NCBI GenBank assembly: GCA_014192625.1
Contig: BJHM01000015.1
Span: 1 to 64,000, forward strand
Reading direction: 5' to 3'
Length of the DNA stretch: 64,000 nt
DNA from: Planctomycetota bacterium
GTDB lineage: Bacteria > Planctomycetota > UBA1135 > UBA2386
Part shown: positions 18,686-26,937 of the stretch, piece after piece
Position numbering within the stretch: the first letter of the stretch is position 1
How the letters are laid out: every line of letters begins with the position of its first letter
Position numbers and translations under genes: made by a program
The notes under the pieces: model-generated
Told to the model about the DNA's origin: nothing
The model's database searches: none
What the model saw: only the letters and a program-made list of their open reading frames with translations

Positions 18686-18872
18686 ACAGATTTGGAAAAG
18701 AAAAGATTATCAAGAATTTTACTCTAAAAAAAAACGCCCAAATGACAACAATGTTTCGAGAAATGTCTGGCCGCCAAGGCGATAAAATTGGCTAGCTTTG
18801 CATTCGACAAAAAAATGCGCGGCCAAAAAAACAAGGCATAAATCAACTGTTGAATCTGATAAATTTAGCCAC
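18686..18872. promoter_or_regulatory. Divergent promoter region, oxidase-cupin / transporter
   Basis: An AT-rich 187-base interval between two divergent genes, so both are likely controlled from here. It contains the inverted repeat TGGCCGC (18768-18774) and GCGGCCA (18819-18825), 44 bases apart, in otherwise AT-rich DNA. This could be an operator pair but is unproven. Confidence 0.35.
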
Positions 18873-20444
18873 ATGCACGACCATGAATTGACTCGTGAAG
18901 CGCTAGCGCACTTGCCAACCGATATTGCAGCTAGCCCGCTTTTCAACGGCGACCTCGCGCCAACACCTTTAGCAAGGCGAAACTGGACTACCTACAACTT
19001 TGCAGCCTTGTGGGTTGCAATGGCGCACTGCATTCCAACATATCTGCTTGCCGGCGGACTCATCGCAGTCGGAATGAACTGGTGGCAGGCGTTACTGACC
19101 ATCGGAATTGGAAATATTATTGTCCTGATTCCTATTCTACTCAATGCGCATCCAGGTACAAAGTATGGGATTCCTTTTCCAGTCTTAGTACGCAGCAGCT
19201 TTGGAACTGTCGGCGCAAATGTACCAGCTATTTTGCGAGCGTTAGTAGCATGCGGATGGTTTGGCATTCAGATTCAAATTGGTGGTGAAGCAATAAAGTT
19301 ATTTCTCACTGTCATTTGGCCTGAGTTTAGCACCTTTGGTGGTGAAACAATGGTGTTGGGCCTAAATTTGCCCTCATTCATAACGTTTATTATTTTTTGG
19401 TTGATGAACATGGGCATTGTTCTGATTGGCATGAACGCCGTCAGAACACTCGAAAACTGGTCTGCACCATTGATTCTCATAATGGCTTTATGGTTATTAT
19501 GGTGGATGGTAGGCCGCGCAGGCGGACTCGGCCAAATGCTCGAACGTCCATCTACTTTTTCAACCGGCTCGCAATTCTGGAAAGTATTTATCCCTTCATT
19601 GACGGGTATGATCGGATTCTGGGCCACGCTAAGTTTAAATATACCAGACTTTACAAGGTTTGGTCGTCGCCAGAAGCAACAGATGATTGGCCAAACTCTA
19701 GGCCTGCCAATAACCATGGTTGCATTCAGCGCAATGGCTTTAATTATAACAAGCGCCGCCGAAACAATCCTAAAAAAAACAGATCCAAAACTACTTTGGG
19801 ATCCGATCTTTGTCCTTTCACAAATTACCAGCGCAAAAGCACCGCAAGGACTCATTGAACCTCTTATATTAGACTCTACAACAAGAACTTTTGTCGCATT
19901 TGCGTGCTTGCTTGGAGTGGCAATAGCGACTATCAGCACGAATATTGCTGCGAATGTTATAAGCCCAGCAAATGATTTCGCAAATTTTGCGCCACGAATA
20001 ATATCTTTCAAGACTGGTGCCATTATTACAGGCGTGATTGGAATGTTAATCATGCCGTGGAAACTTTTAAAAAGTCCAGATTCCTATATTTTTAGTTGGC
20101 TGGTCGGTTATTCAGCATTACTAGGCCCGATAGCAGGGATAATGATAGTAGATTATTGGGTCCTACGGCGCTGCAAACTAGATGCTCCAGACCTTTACAG
20201 GCATAGTGGCAGATATGGCGGAATAAACTGGGTTGCCATGATCGCACTGGTAATTGGAATCGCGCCTAACTTGCCAGGATTTTTAAAAAGCGTGAGCCTT
20301 ATTCAAGGTGCCCCAAACTTTTGGGATGAAATATACCCTTACGCATGGTTCACAGGGCTATTCCTTGCTGGCTTGATCCACATGCTTTTCAGCCCAACAA
20401 AACATGACAAGATGAAATACTTCGGAATCAATGCTTTAAAATGA
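18873..20444 (+). CDS. NCS1-family nucleobase/hydantoin-type cation symporter
   Basis: 523 residues from the ATG at 18873 (MHDHELTREALAHLP); an upstream TTG/ATG extension is basic and unlikely. About twelve membrane helices. The family start is clear: LAPTPLARRNWTTYNFAALW, followed by the NPGTKYG-like stretch (HPGTKYGIPFPVLVRSSFG), both diagnostic of NCS1 symporters. WFGIQIQIGGEA, NIPDFTRF and the late PIAGIMIVDYWVLRR also match. Family members import uracil, allantoin, cytosine, hydantoins or thiamine precursors with H+ or Na+. The divergent oxidase-cupin suggests that the transported compound is its substrate or precursor. Confidence 0.9.
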   Translation: MHDHELTREALAHLPTDIAASPLFNGDLAPTPLARRNWTTYNFAALWVAMAHCIPTYLLAGGLIAVGMNWWQALLTIGIGNIIVLIPILLNAHPGTKYGIPFPVLVRSSFGTVGANVPAILRALVACGWFGIQIQIGGEAIKLFLTVIWPEFSTFGGETMVLGLNLPSFITFIIFWLMNMGIVLIGMNAVRTLENWSAPLILIMALWLLWWMVGRAGGLGQMLERPSTFSTGSQFWKVFIPSLTGMIGFWATLSLNIPDFTRFGRRQKQQMIGQTLGLPITMVAFSAMALIITSAAETILKKTDPKLLWDPIFVLSQITSAKAPQGLIEPLILDSTTRTFVAFACLLGVAIATISTNIAANVISPANDFANFAPRIISFKTGAIITGVIGMLIMPWKLLKSPDSYIFSWLVGYSALLGPIAGIMIVDYWVLRRCKLDAPDLYRHSGRYGGINWVAMIALVIGIAPNLPGFLKSVSLIQGAPNFWDEIYPYAWFTGLFLAGLIHMLFSPTKHDKMKYFGINALK

Positions 20445-20450
20445 TCGAAG

Positions 20451-20490
20451 AAACTACTCATCGAAAGTTTTTTAGTCGTAGTTTTTTTGC
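20451..20490 (+). terminator. Probable intrinsic terminator
   Basis: AAACTAC (20451-20457) can pair with GTAGTTT (20478-20484) and is followed directly by a T-run, just after the transporter stop codon. The loop is long (20 bases), so the hairpin is only moderately convincing. Confidence 0.45.
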
Positions 20491-20540
20491 AGAATGATAA
20501 AACTCTAGGTCAGAAATTTTCATTCCTCTACAATTAAAAC

Positions 20541-21947
20541 ATGAAGCAAGCTGACTCACGAAAGAGCATCACTCTAGCAAAGGATTGCGCTTTGGTGTTC
20601 TTGTGCTTATTTTTAGCATTAGCTCTTTTGGGCTGCGAACTGGTAAACACCGCCACAAATGCACCCGGCCAAGTTTTTCGCGCATTAACCCCGGGAAACG
20701 TCCCTGCATTTAGCGCAGACCCCGTCGAAGTTCAGAATAATTTGATGCGTTTTGCCAATGCTTATTTTGACACGATCGTCGTTGGATTTGGAACGATAGA
20801 ACATAGCTTATCTGGGAAGGATGCGGCAGACGCCTTGCGGTGGAAACTTGGCCTTGCCTCAGAAGTAATAAATGTCGCAACTGGGCCGAGGCCAATTTCA
20901 AGCCTCATTGATTTGACTATCTTTATGGCTATCACCAAGCAGGCGATTGAAAAGCGTTGGCCAGTCGAAAAATACAAGTCTTCGGCTCCACTATTAGAGA
21001 GCATAACTCTCTCTGAAGAAGACGTGTGGCGGTTATCAAGTTTGGTTATAAAAAACGATCAACAAAAGGAACTAAAAGAAAGTATTGATTCATGGTGTAA
21101 AAATAACCCGAACCCTGAAACTATTTTGATCGCTAAAGGTCAAAGTTTTGCCGAACAAATATCAAAACCAAAAATTAATTCTAAAAATAATCCGGTTCAA
21201 GCTTCTAGCGTTTTCACCTTGCTAGGTGTCGACCCTCTATCCGGACTCGATCCTGCAACGCGCGAAATAGCTGAAACAAGAATGTTTGCTGAGCGCGCCT
21301 TGTTTGTAACACAAAAAATTGCCACTCTGATGAGGTGGCAAATTCAATTGCTGACATATGACACATTTGCACAGCCTGATTTTCAACAGATCATTGTCAA
21401 CTCTACGAAGTTAACATCATCTCTTGATAAGATGTCTGAAGTTGCAACTGCTCTCCCTGATATCATCACAGCTGAGCGAGTCGCAATTATTTCCTCCGTT
21501 GAAACTGAATCAAAAAATTTAGCTGGACTTGCTACTCAAGTTAAGGCGGCAACAGATTCAGGCGCAGAAATGTCAAATTCACTGAATCGAACACTTGTCA
21601 CTTTTGACGCGCTTATGAAAAGATTTGGTGTTGGAGAAATCCAGCCAGAGACATCACAGGAGCAAACATCAGCTCCATTCAACATTCTGGATTACGCAAA
21701 GACGGCTTCCAGTCTCGAGTCGGCGGCACAGAAGATCACAGAACTTCTGAGAACCCTGGATCAAACGACGAATTCTGCGAACCTTTCTCGAATAACAGAA
21801 CAAATTAATCCATTTATAAATCAGACTCAAAAAGAAGGGAAAAATCTGGTTGATTACGCTTTTTACAGAGTCTTATTGGTCATCATTTCTGTTACAATAG
21901 CTGCTTTAATTTTCAAATTGTCTTGCTGCGTCCTGTTCAAACGTTAA
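20541..21947 (+). CDS. Lipoprotein with C-terminal membrane helix, unknown function
   Basis: 468 residues. The lipobox LALLGC puts the lipidated cysteine at C32. A mainly helical body follows, with Ser/Thr-rich heptad-like stretches between about 270 and 430 (KLTSSLDKMSEVATALPDII; SLESAAQKITELLRTLDQTT) that could form coiled coils. A second hydrophobic helix (VLLVIISVTIAALIFKL) ends in CCVLFKR. A lipid anchor plus a C-terminal helix is unusual and would place both ends at a membrane. GC content is low. I recognise no family. Confidence 0.6.
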   Translation: MKQADSRKSITLAKDCALVFLCLFLALALLGCELVNTATNAPGQVFRALTPGNVPAFSADPVEVQNNLMRFANAYFDTIVVGFGTIEHSLSGKDAADALRWKLGLASEVINVATGPRPISSLIDLTIFMAITKQAIEKRWPVEKYKSSAPLLESITLSEEDVWRLSSLVIKNDQQKELKESIDSWCKNNPNPETILIAKGQSFAEQISKPKINSKNNPVQASSVFTLLGVDPLSGLDPATREIAETRMFAERALFVTQKIATLMRWQIQLLTYDTFAQPDFQQIIVNSTKLTSSLDKMSEVATALPDIITAERVAIISSVETESKNLAGLATQVKAATDSGAEMSNSLNRTLVTFDALMKRFGVGEIQPETSQEQTSAPFNILDYAKTASSLESAAQKITELLRTLDQTTNSANLSRITEQINPFINQTQKEGKNLVDYAFYRVLLVIISVTIAALIFKLSCCVLFKR

Positions 21948-22073
21948 ATGGCAACTAGTTCGTGTTATTCTTTACAGTGCGCACCGTAGATCAAAAATGC
22001 TTTTTTATATCTGAATTGACAAAAAAACTTTGTTTGCTTGCTATGTCAAAAATTTTTGATAAAGGTTTTTTTG

Positions 22074-24053
22074 ATGGACAACAAGCAGCCGCTTGCAAGA
22101 TTTAGAGACCTGAGGGTTGCTTACTCTGATCGAATTAAGGTCTTTAAACTCGTTTTTTTTACAAACTTAGGATTAGGCCCAGTTTTGCGGGTAATCCTGT
22201 ATGCATCTTTCCATGATGGTTCTTTCGAGCCTTTTGAGCTTGCCATTGCGCTTTGCATGGGAGTTATCTTTGACGCTCTGACTTTGTTTTTGGCGATGAT
22301 GCCTTGCCTTTTTCTTATAGCTTTTGTTAGGCTTAAGAGTTTAGGCTGGTCTCCTGTTCGCGTAACGTTTCTTTCGACACTTATCGGGATCATTTGCTTC
22401 AACGCCATATCCGAGTACTTTTTCTTTGAAGAATTTAATGCTAGGTTCAATCACATTGCGCTCGACTACCTGATCTACCCGCGTGAGGTGTTCGTCAATA
22501 TTTGGGATAGCTACAATGTCCCACTCTTGATGGGCTGCGCTGTTGTTGGTGCATTATTGCTTTCCTTACCTATTGCCAAGTTCACACGTGGTTTGACCTT
22601 TGCATATATTGAATGGAAAATGCGTTTTCTTGCGTCACTTGTTTTGATGATACTTGGTGTTTTATGCTGCGCATTGATCGCAGTGATCCCAGCTAACATC
22701 AGCACAAATCGAATCGTCAACGAGATTGCCCAAAATGGATTTGCGCAGCTCGTTAGGGCCTATCTTACCGCACACCTTGATTTCGGTCTTTATTACCGCA
22801 CTTTGCCACTAGCTGAGGCTCGATCTCGCGCAGCAAGTGTTCTTGGTTACGACAAACTTAATCCGACAGATTTTGATAATCCTCTTGGGAAATTTCAATT
22901 ACAGCGAACATTTGCTGCCGCGGCAAAAGATGAACAGTATGACGTTGTTATTATTCTTGAGGAAAGTTTTGGCAGCGAGTTCATAGGTGTTCTAGGACAT
23001 CCGGAACGTAAAACATCGCCTGGTTTTGATCGCTGGAGTCGCGAAGGTATTTTGCTTGCTAATCTGACCGCAACTGGAAACCGTACTGTACGTGGAATGG
23101 AAGGCATTTTATGCTCTTTTCCGCCGTTGCCTGGTGACTCAGTTGTAAAACGAGATCACTCAGAAAATGTCGCCTCTGTTGCTCGAGTGATGAAGTCGAA
23201 AGGCGCTAAAACATCTTTTTTCTATGGTGGTTTTGGCCTTTTTGACAGCATGAAGCCATTTATTATGGCAAATGGATTTGATGATTTCATCGAGCAACCC
23301 GATTACCCAAAAGGCTCCTTTCGCACTATCTGGGGAGTCGCTGATGAATTTGTGCTCCAGGCTATGTTGGAAGCTCAGATCAAAGCTCGCAAAAGTGGGC
23401 AGAGATATTTGTTCACCGCGCTTACAGTGAGCAATCATAAGCCCTACCACATACCGCGTGATCGAATCATAGATCTCACCGAGAAGCCAAGCCGTGAGAA
23501 TGCTGTTGCATACGCAGACTGGTCTTTGGCCGATTATCTTGATAAAGCGAAAGCAAATGGCCTTTTAGAGCACACCATTATTTTAGCCGTTGGCGATCAT
23601 GGAGCTAGGGTCTACGGCAGAGAAGAGATTCCGGCTGCCACATACCGCATACCAGCACTTTTTCTCCACCCGGATCCACACTGGAAAGGAATGCGCGTCG
23701 AACGCCTTTGCTCCCAAGTTGATCTATTACCAACCTTACTTTCTTTGGCTGGTGTCAGCTACGAAGGTCCATTTTTTGGACAAGACATCCTAGCTCTACC
23801 CGAGGCTGGTGGACGTGCTTTCCTTCAGCACAACCGCGACATTGGCCTGCTTACTGACGAGTCCCTGGTTATCCTTGGCCTTCAGAAAAAACTTTACTAC
23901 TACCAACGTAGCGGCCGTGATACGGATACTTTCCAACTAGTCGATGGAAAACAGGTGAATGCTGAGATGCGTGATCTGGCAAAAGATGCAACCAGTGTTT
24001 TTCAGACAGCTTATGAATTATATTGCCACGAAAATTTTAGGCTGCTTAAGTAA
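22074..24053 (+). CDS. LTA-synthase/MdoB-type membrane sulfatase-fold phosphotransferase
   Basis: 659 residues from the ATG at 22074, preceded at good spacing by AAAGG. Five or so N-terminal membrane helices (to about residue 205) are followed by an extracytoplasmic sulfatase-fold domain. It has E296/E297 (VVIILEESFG), nucleophile T338 in GNRTVRGMEG, and a GDHG metal site near the end. LTA synthases and OpgB transfer phosphoglycerol from phosphatidylglycerol to a polymer or glucan. An organism without teichoic acid would more likely modify a periplasmic glucan or lipid. Low GC, alongside the preceding lipoprotein. Confidence 0.85.
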   Translation: MDNKQPLARFRDLRVAYSDRIKVFKLVFFTNLGLGPVLRVILYASFHDGSFEPFELAIALCMGVIFDALTLFLAMMPCLFLIAFVRLKSLGWSPVRVTFLSTLIGIICFNAISEYFFFEEFNARFNHIALDYLIYPREVFVNIWDSYNVPLLMGCAVVGALLLSLPIAKFTRGLTFAYIEWKMRFLASLVLMILGVLCCALIAVIPANISTNRIVNEIAQNGFAQLVRAYLTAHLDFGLYYRTLPLAEARSRAASVLGYDKLNPTDFDNPLGKFQLQRTFAAAAKDEQYDVVIILEESFGSEFIGVLGHPERKTSPGFDRWSREGILLANLTATGNRTVRGMEGILCSFPPLPGDSVVKRDHSENVASVARVMKSKGAKTSFFYGGFGLFDSMKPFIMANGFDDFIEQPDYPKGSFRTIWGVADEFVLQAMLEAQIKARKSGQRYLFTALTVSNHKPYHIPRDRIIDLTEKPSRENAVAYADWSLADYLDKAKANGLLEHTIILAVGDHGARVYGREEIPAATYRIPALFLHPDPHWKGMRVERLCSQVDLLPTLLSLAGVSYEGPFFGQDILALPEAGGRAFLQHNRDIGLLTDESLVILGLQKKLYYYQRSGRDTDTFQLVDGKQVNAEMRDLAKDATSVFQTAYELYCHENFRLLK

Positions 24054-24285
24054 TCTTTGTTCTATATCTTAGATTTATAAGGTTGCTGTTTTTGCTATGT
24101 AATTGATATCTGTCAAAATCATCCACTGCGCAAGTTTTGCTTTTTAGTGTTTCGAGTAATTTAGCTGATTTTAGTGATTTTTATTTTCTCTCCTAGCTTT
24201 AGCTTTTTTTGAACTTCAGCATCTGCTTAGCTTTATCTACTTAGATTTTTTTCACCCAATCGTTTTTTGTCATAAATCACTTCAA

Positions 24286-24936
24286 TTGTCAACGAAACCC
24301 GTCCCCAGTCGCATCGTTCACTGCGCCGACGCTTTGGCATGGCTGAAAAATCAAAAACTTCCTGAAGGTAACTCGCTCTTTACGTCTCTACCAGACAGCT
24401 CTGAGTTGAAACGCCTGTCGTTTTCTGAGTGGCAAGATTGGTTTATTACTGCAGCTGAGGTGGTCTTGCGGGCTACCCCAGAGCACAGCGCTGCGATCTT
24501 CTTTCAGACCGACGTGAAACATGGCAATAGCTGGGTAGACAAAAGTTTTCTTGTCCAACGTGGTGCCTTTGCTGCTGGCGCACGCCTTCTCTGGCACAAA
24601 ATCGTTTGCCGCGCCCCGGCTGGAGTTGCAACTTTTGGCAGGCCTGGTTACGCGCACTTACTCTGCTTTTCACGCCGCCTCGTCGACCTCGTAAAACATG
24701 CAACGCCCGACGTGCTTCCACAGCTTGGTACAATGACTTGGCCAAAAGCGATCGGTCTAGAAGCGGCCCAGCAGGGAGTCATCTGGTTGCGCGATCGCGC
24801 CCATGCTCACTGCATCATTGATCCATTTTGCGGTATCGGCACGGTGCTCGCGGTTGCTAACCAACAAGGGCTCGATGCAATTGGCGTCGAAATAGCCGCT
24901 AGCCGCGCTAAAAAAGCGCTGGCGTTATTTTTGTAA
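24286..24936 (+). CDS. SAM-dependent methyltransferase, DNA/RNA N-methylase-like
   Basis: 216 residues from a TTG. The order resembles beta-class N4/N6 methylases: an N-terminal segment IVHCADALAWLK, then a catalytic-type position, then a C-terminal SAM-binding motif DPFCGIGTVLAVANQQGLDA followed by IGVEI. At the catalytic position, where DNA methylases have DPPY/SPPY, this protein has FTSLPDSSEL. That change argues for an RNA, protein or small-molecule substrate, or loss of activity. There is no restriction gene nearby. It lies at the right end of the GC-poor island. Confidence 0.7.
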   Translation: MSTKPVPSRIVHCADALAWLKNQKLPEGNSLFTSLPDSSELKRLSFSEWQDWFITAAEVVLRATPEHSAAIFFQTDVKHGNSWVDKSFLVQRGAFAAGARLLWHKIVCRAPAGVATFGRPGYAHLLCFSRRLVDLVKHATPDVLPQLGTMTWPKAIGLEAAQQGVIWLRDRAHAHCIIDPFCGIGTVLAVANQQGLDAIGVEIAASRAKKALALFL

Positions 24937-26671
24937 TCGAATTCAGCGCTTGGAGTGATGCTGGCAATCACTGGGCGCATGCTGCCATTTACTTTGAGTG
25001 CTCCAGGAACCAACAGCGTTGCCGCTTGTCCATTCATCACTGGTAGCCAAGTCAATACCGCTGGTTTAAATACAGCAATCTGTCCAAGCGAGATCATGCT
25101 TATCGGCATGGCATCGCAACCTGAAATAAAGACCACGGCATCCATCCCATTCTTTTGGTTTACTAAAAAGGCTGCATCAAGGTAGCCATCTTGATTTATG
25201 TCATCGACTGGCGTGCAGCTCAGATTGCCAGATAATAGATTGCTTTCTGACCAATTGATTAGGTTTCGTTGTGCAAGTACGAATTGATCGTTTTTTATTT
25301 CATATCTATCAAACCCTTTAGCTTGATCTTGCCATTCGCCACATCGCTTTACGCCAGGCTGTTCGGCTTCGATTCCGGAAGTTCTTGTATGACTAAGGGT
25401 GCTAAAATTGGCAGCGATCCTACGTCAATATATTTTGGCGCATTCTCGATGTGTGATGCATCCTCCGGATCTGCCGCTATGGCAAAGCATGGCGGCTCGT
25501 CGCGCCAATGGCCGCCGAATGCAACCCCATCGAATATTCTAGTCAATGCCATGCTCATTGTTGGCGCTGCTGTACTGCGCATACGCACCTTGATCACCAA
25601 TGATCCAGAGCCGTTTGGGGCAAAGAACTCCTGCAACGGGATGAGGTTATTGTCACTATTCATCGGCCAACGTCGCAGCGGCACCCCCTCAAAGCCCGCG
25701 TCGACCTCCAACACACCACTAGGCTCCAGATTCCCTTGCAAATAGACCACCGCCGTGCGCATTTTTTGTGGAAATCGACAACGCAACTCCACTTTCGCCT
25801 CAGTATCTGCAGCACCGTTACCAGTCATTGCCCGATACAGCACGAGGCCTAGCGCATAGATATCGGTGCGGCGATCCACCGCGCCTGGGTCGCGCAGCAG
25901 TTGCTCCGGCGCCATGTAAACCAAGGTATCCATCGCCGCGCGAGACTTCGTAAAAGACACTCGGTTTTGCAGGTCGCGCGTTAGCCCGAAGTCGATCACA
26001 ACCGGCGACAAATCTTCGCGGATCAGCACGTTTGCAGGCTTCACGTCGCGGTGGATAATCCCGCTTTGGTGCGCCGCATGTAAGCCGAGTGCCACGTCTG
26101 CAAGTATTCGCAACATGCGACGCCGGTATCTTTTTGACTCCCACAAACCAGCCCCACGCACCGTCACTTCACGCAGCAAATTCAGAACCACCGGCTGCTT
26201 GCTAGCTAATGGGTCGCTGCTATTCAGCGTGGTAAGCAACATCTCTAGGTTAATCCCCTCGACCAGATCCATCACCAGCACGCCAGTCCCGTTGTCGAGG
26301 ATCGAATGGTTGTGATAACAAACGATGCTTAGATTATTTTACGACTGCAGGACGCGACATTCTTGCAGGAACCGCTCCTGCGAATCTTGCCCAACACCGG
26401 CGACTTATTTTACTGCGACCTTCCCATTACGTTCACTGGTGCCGGCATACGTCACCCCCATGCCGCCAGCGCCGAGGATCCGCTCCAACTTGCAACCCAG
26501 CACCGATGAACCCTGCAATTCAAATAATCGCGCTTGAACAACCATTTGACTTCTTAGCAGACTGGCAAGCGTCGCCATCGGATCCAGGTCTTTGCCCAGT
26601 TGCGCTGCAAGCAGCGGTAGCAAATCTGGTAGTTCTGAACTTTTCCGACTGGTATTTGGTTCTTTACTCAT
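24937..26671 (-). pseudogene. Ser/Thr protein kinase with FG-GAP-like tail, decayed
   Basis: Reading from 26671: an N-terminal segment, then the glycine loop LERILGAGGMGVTYAGTSER with KVAVK, immediately followed by TAA. The same frame continues protein-like (QDSQERFLQECRVLQS), meets a second TAA near 26337, and resumes with NGTGVLVMDLVEGINLEMLL. The catalytic HRDVKPANVLI, DFGLTRD and MAPEQLL are all present. After YALGLVLYRAMTGN the kinase C-lobe is missing and a beta-rich region follows. The frame stops at 25349. A -1 frame then carries VDDINQDGYLDAAFLVNQKN, an FG-GAP/VCBS-type calcium repeat, down to about 24940. Two nonsense codons, a deletion and a frameshift indicate a pseudogene. Confidence 0.75.
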
Positions 26672-26937
26672 CGACTCGAAATTGGAATTACCTTTTCTAA
26701 TCGTATCGTAATCTAAGTTGCTTTTTTGATTTCCCTTACCTCAAGGCTGCTCGGCACAAAGAAAACCAGCTGCCGCGGTTTGCCTGATGCATACTCGCTT
26801 ATACGCTCCGCAGCAGACGATCGGTTCCACAGTCGCCCGCGCAACCGGCCCTGCACTGCACTTCTTGGCAGCTGCAGGTCAGGGCAACGGTGCCCGGTTT
26901 TGCGGCCAAACCTAGCGGCCAAACCTAGCGGCCAAAC
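26672..26937. repeat. Gap with 13-bp tandem repeat
   Basis: GCGGCCAAACCTA is repeated three times at 26902-26940, followed by a partial fourth unit. The repeat runs into the TAG stop codon of the FAD subunit gene. The minus-strand frame at 26713-26922 is somewhat protein-like (RISEYASGKPRQLVFFVPSS) but has no recognised family; it could be a remnant. Confidence 0.6.

Larger units (their letters stand above)
13500..24950. other. GC-poor genomic island
   Basis: By eye, sampled lines in 13.8-24.9 kb are in the low to mid 40s percent GC against about 60 percent in the flanking genes, with many A- and T-tracts. It contains carbonic anhydrase, photolyase, ferredoxin, oxidase-cupin, NCS1 transporter, lipoprotein, LTA-synthase-like and methyltransferase genes. 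An IS91-type fragment (13.2 kb) and a decayed kinase gene (24.9-26.7 kb) mark its ends. Horizontal acquisition is likely; a chimeric assembly is the alternative. Confidence 0.6.
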
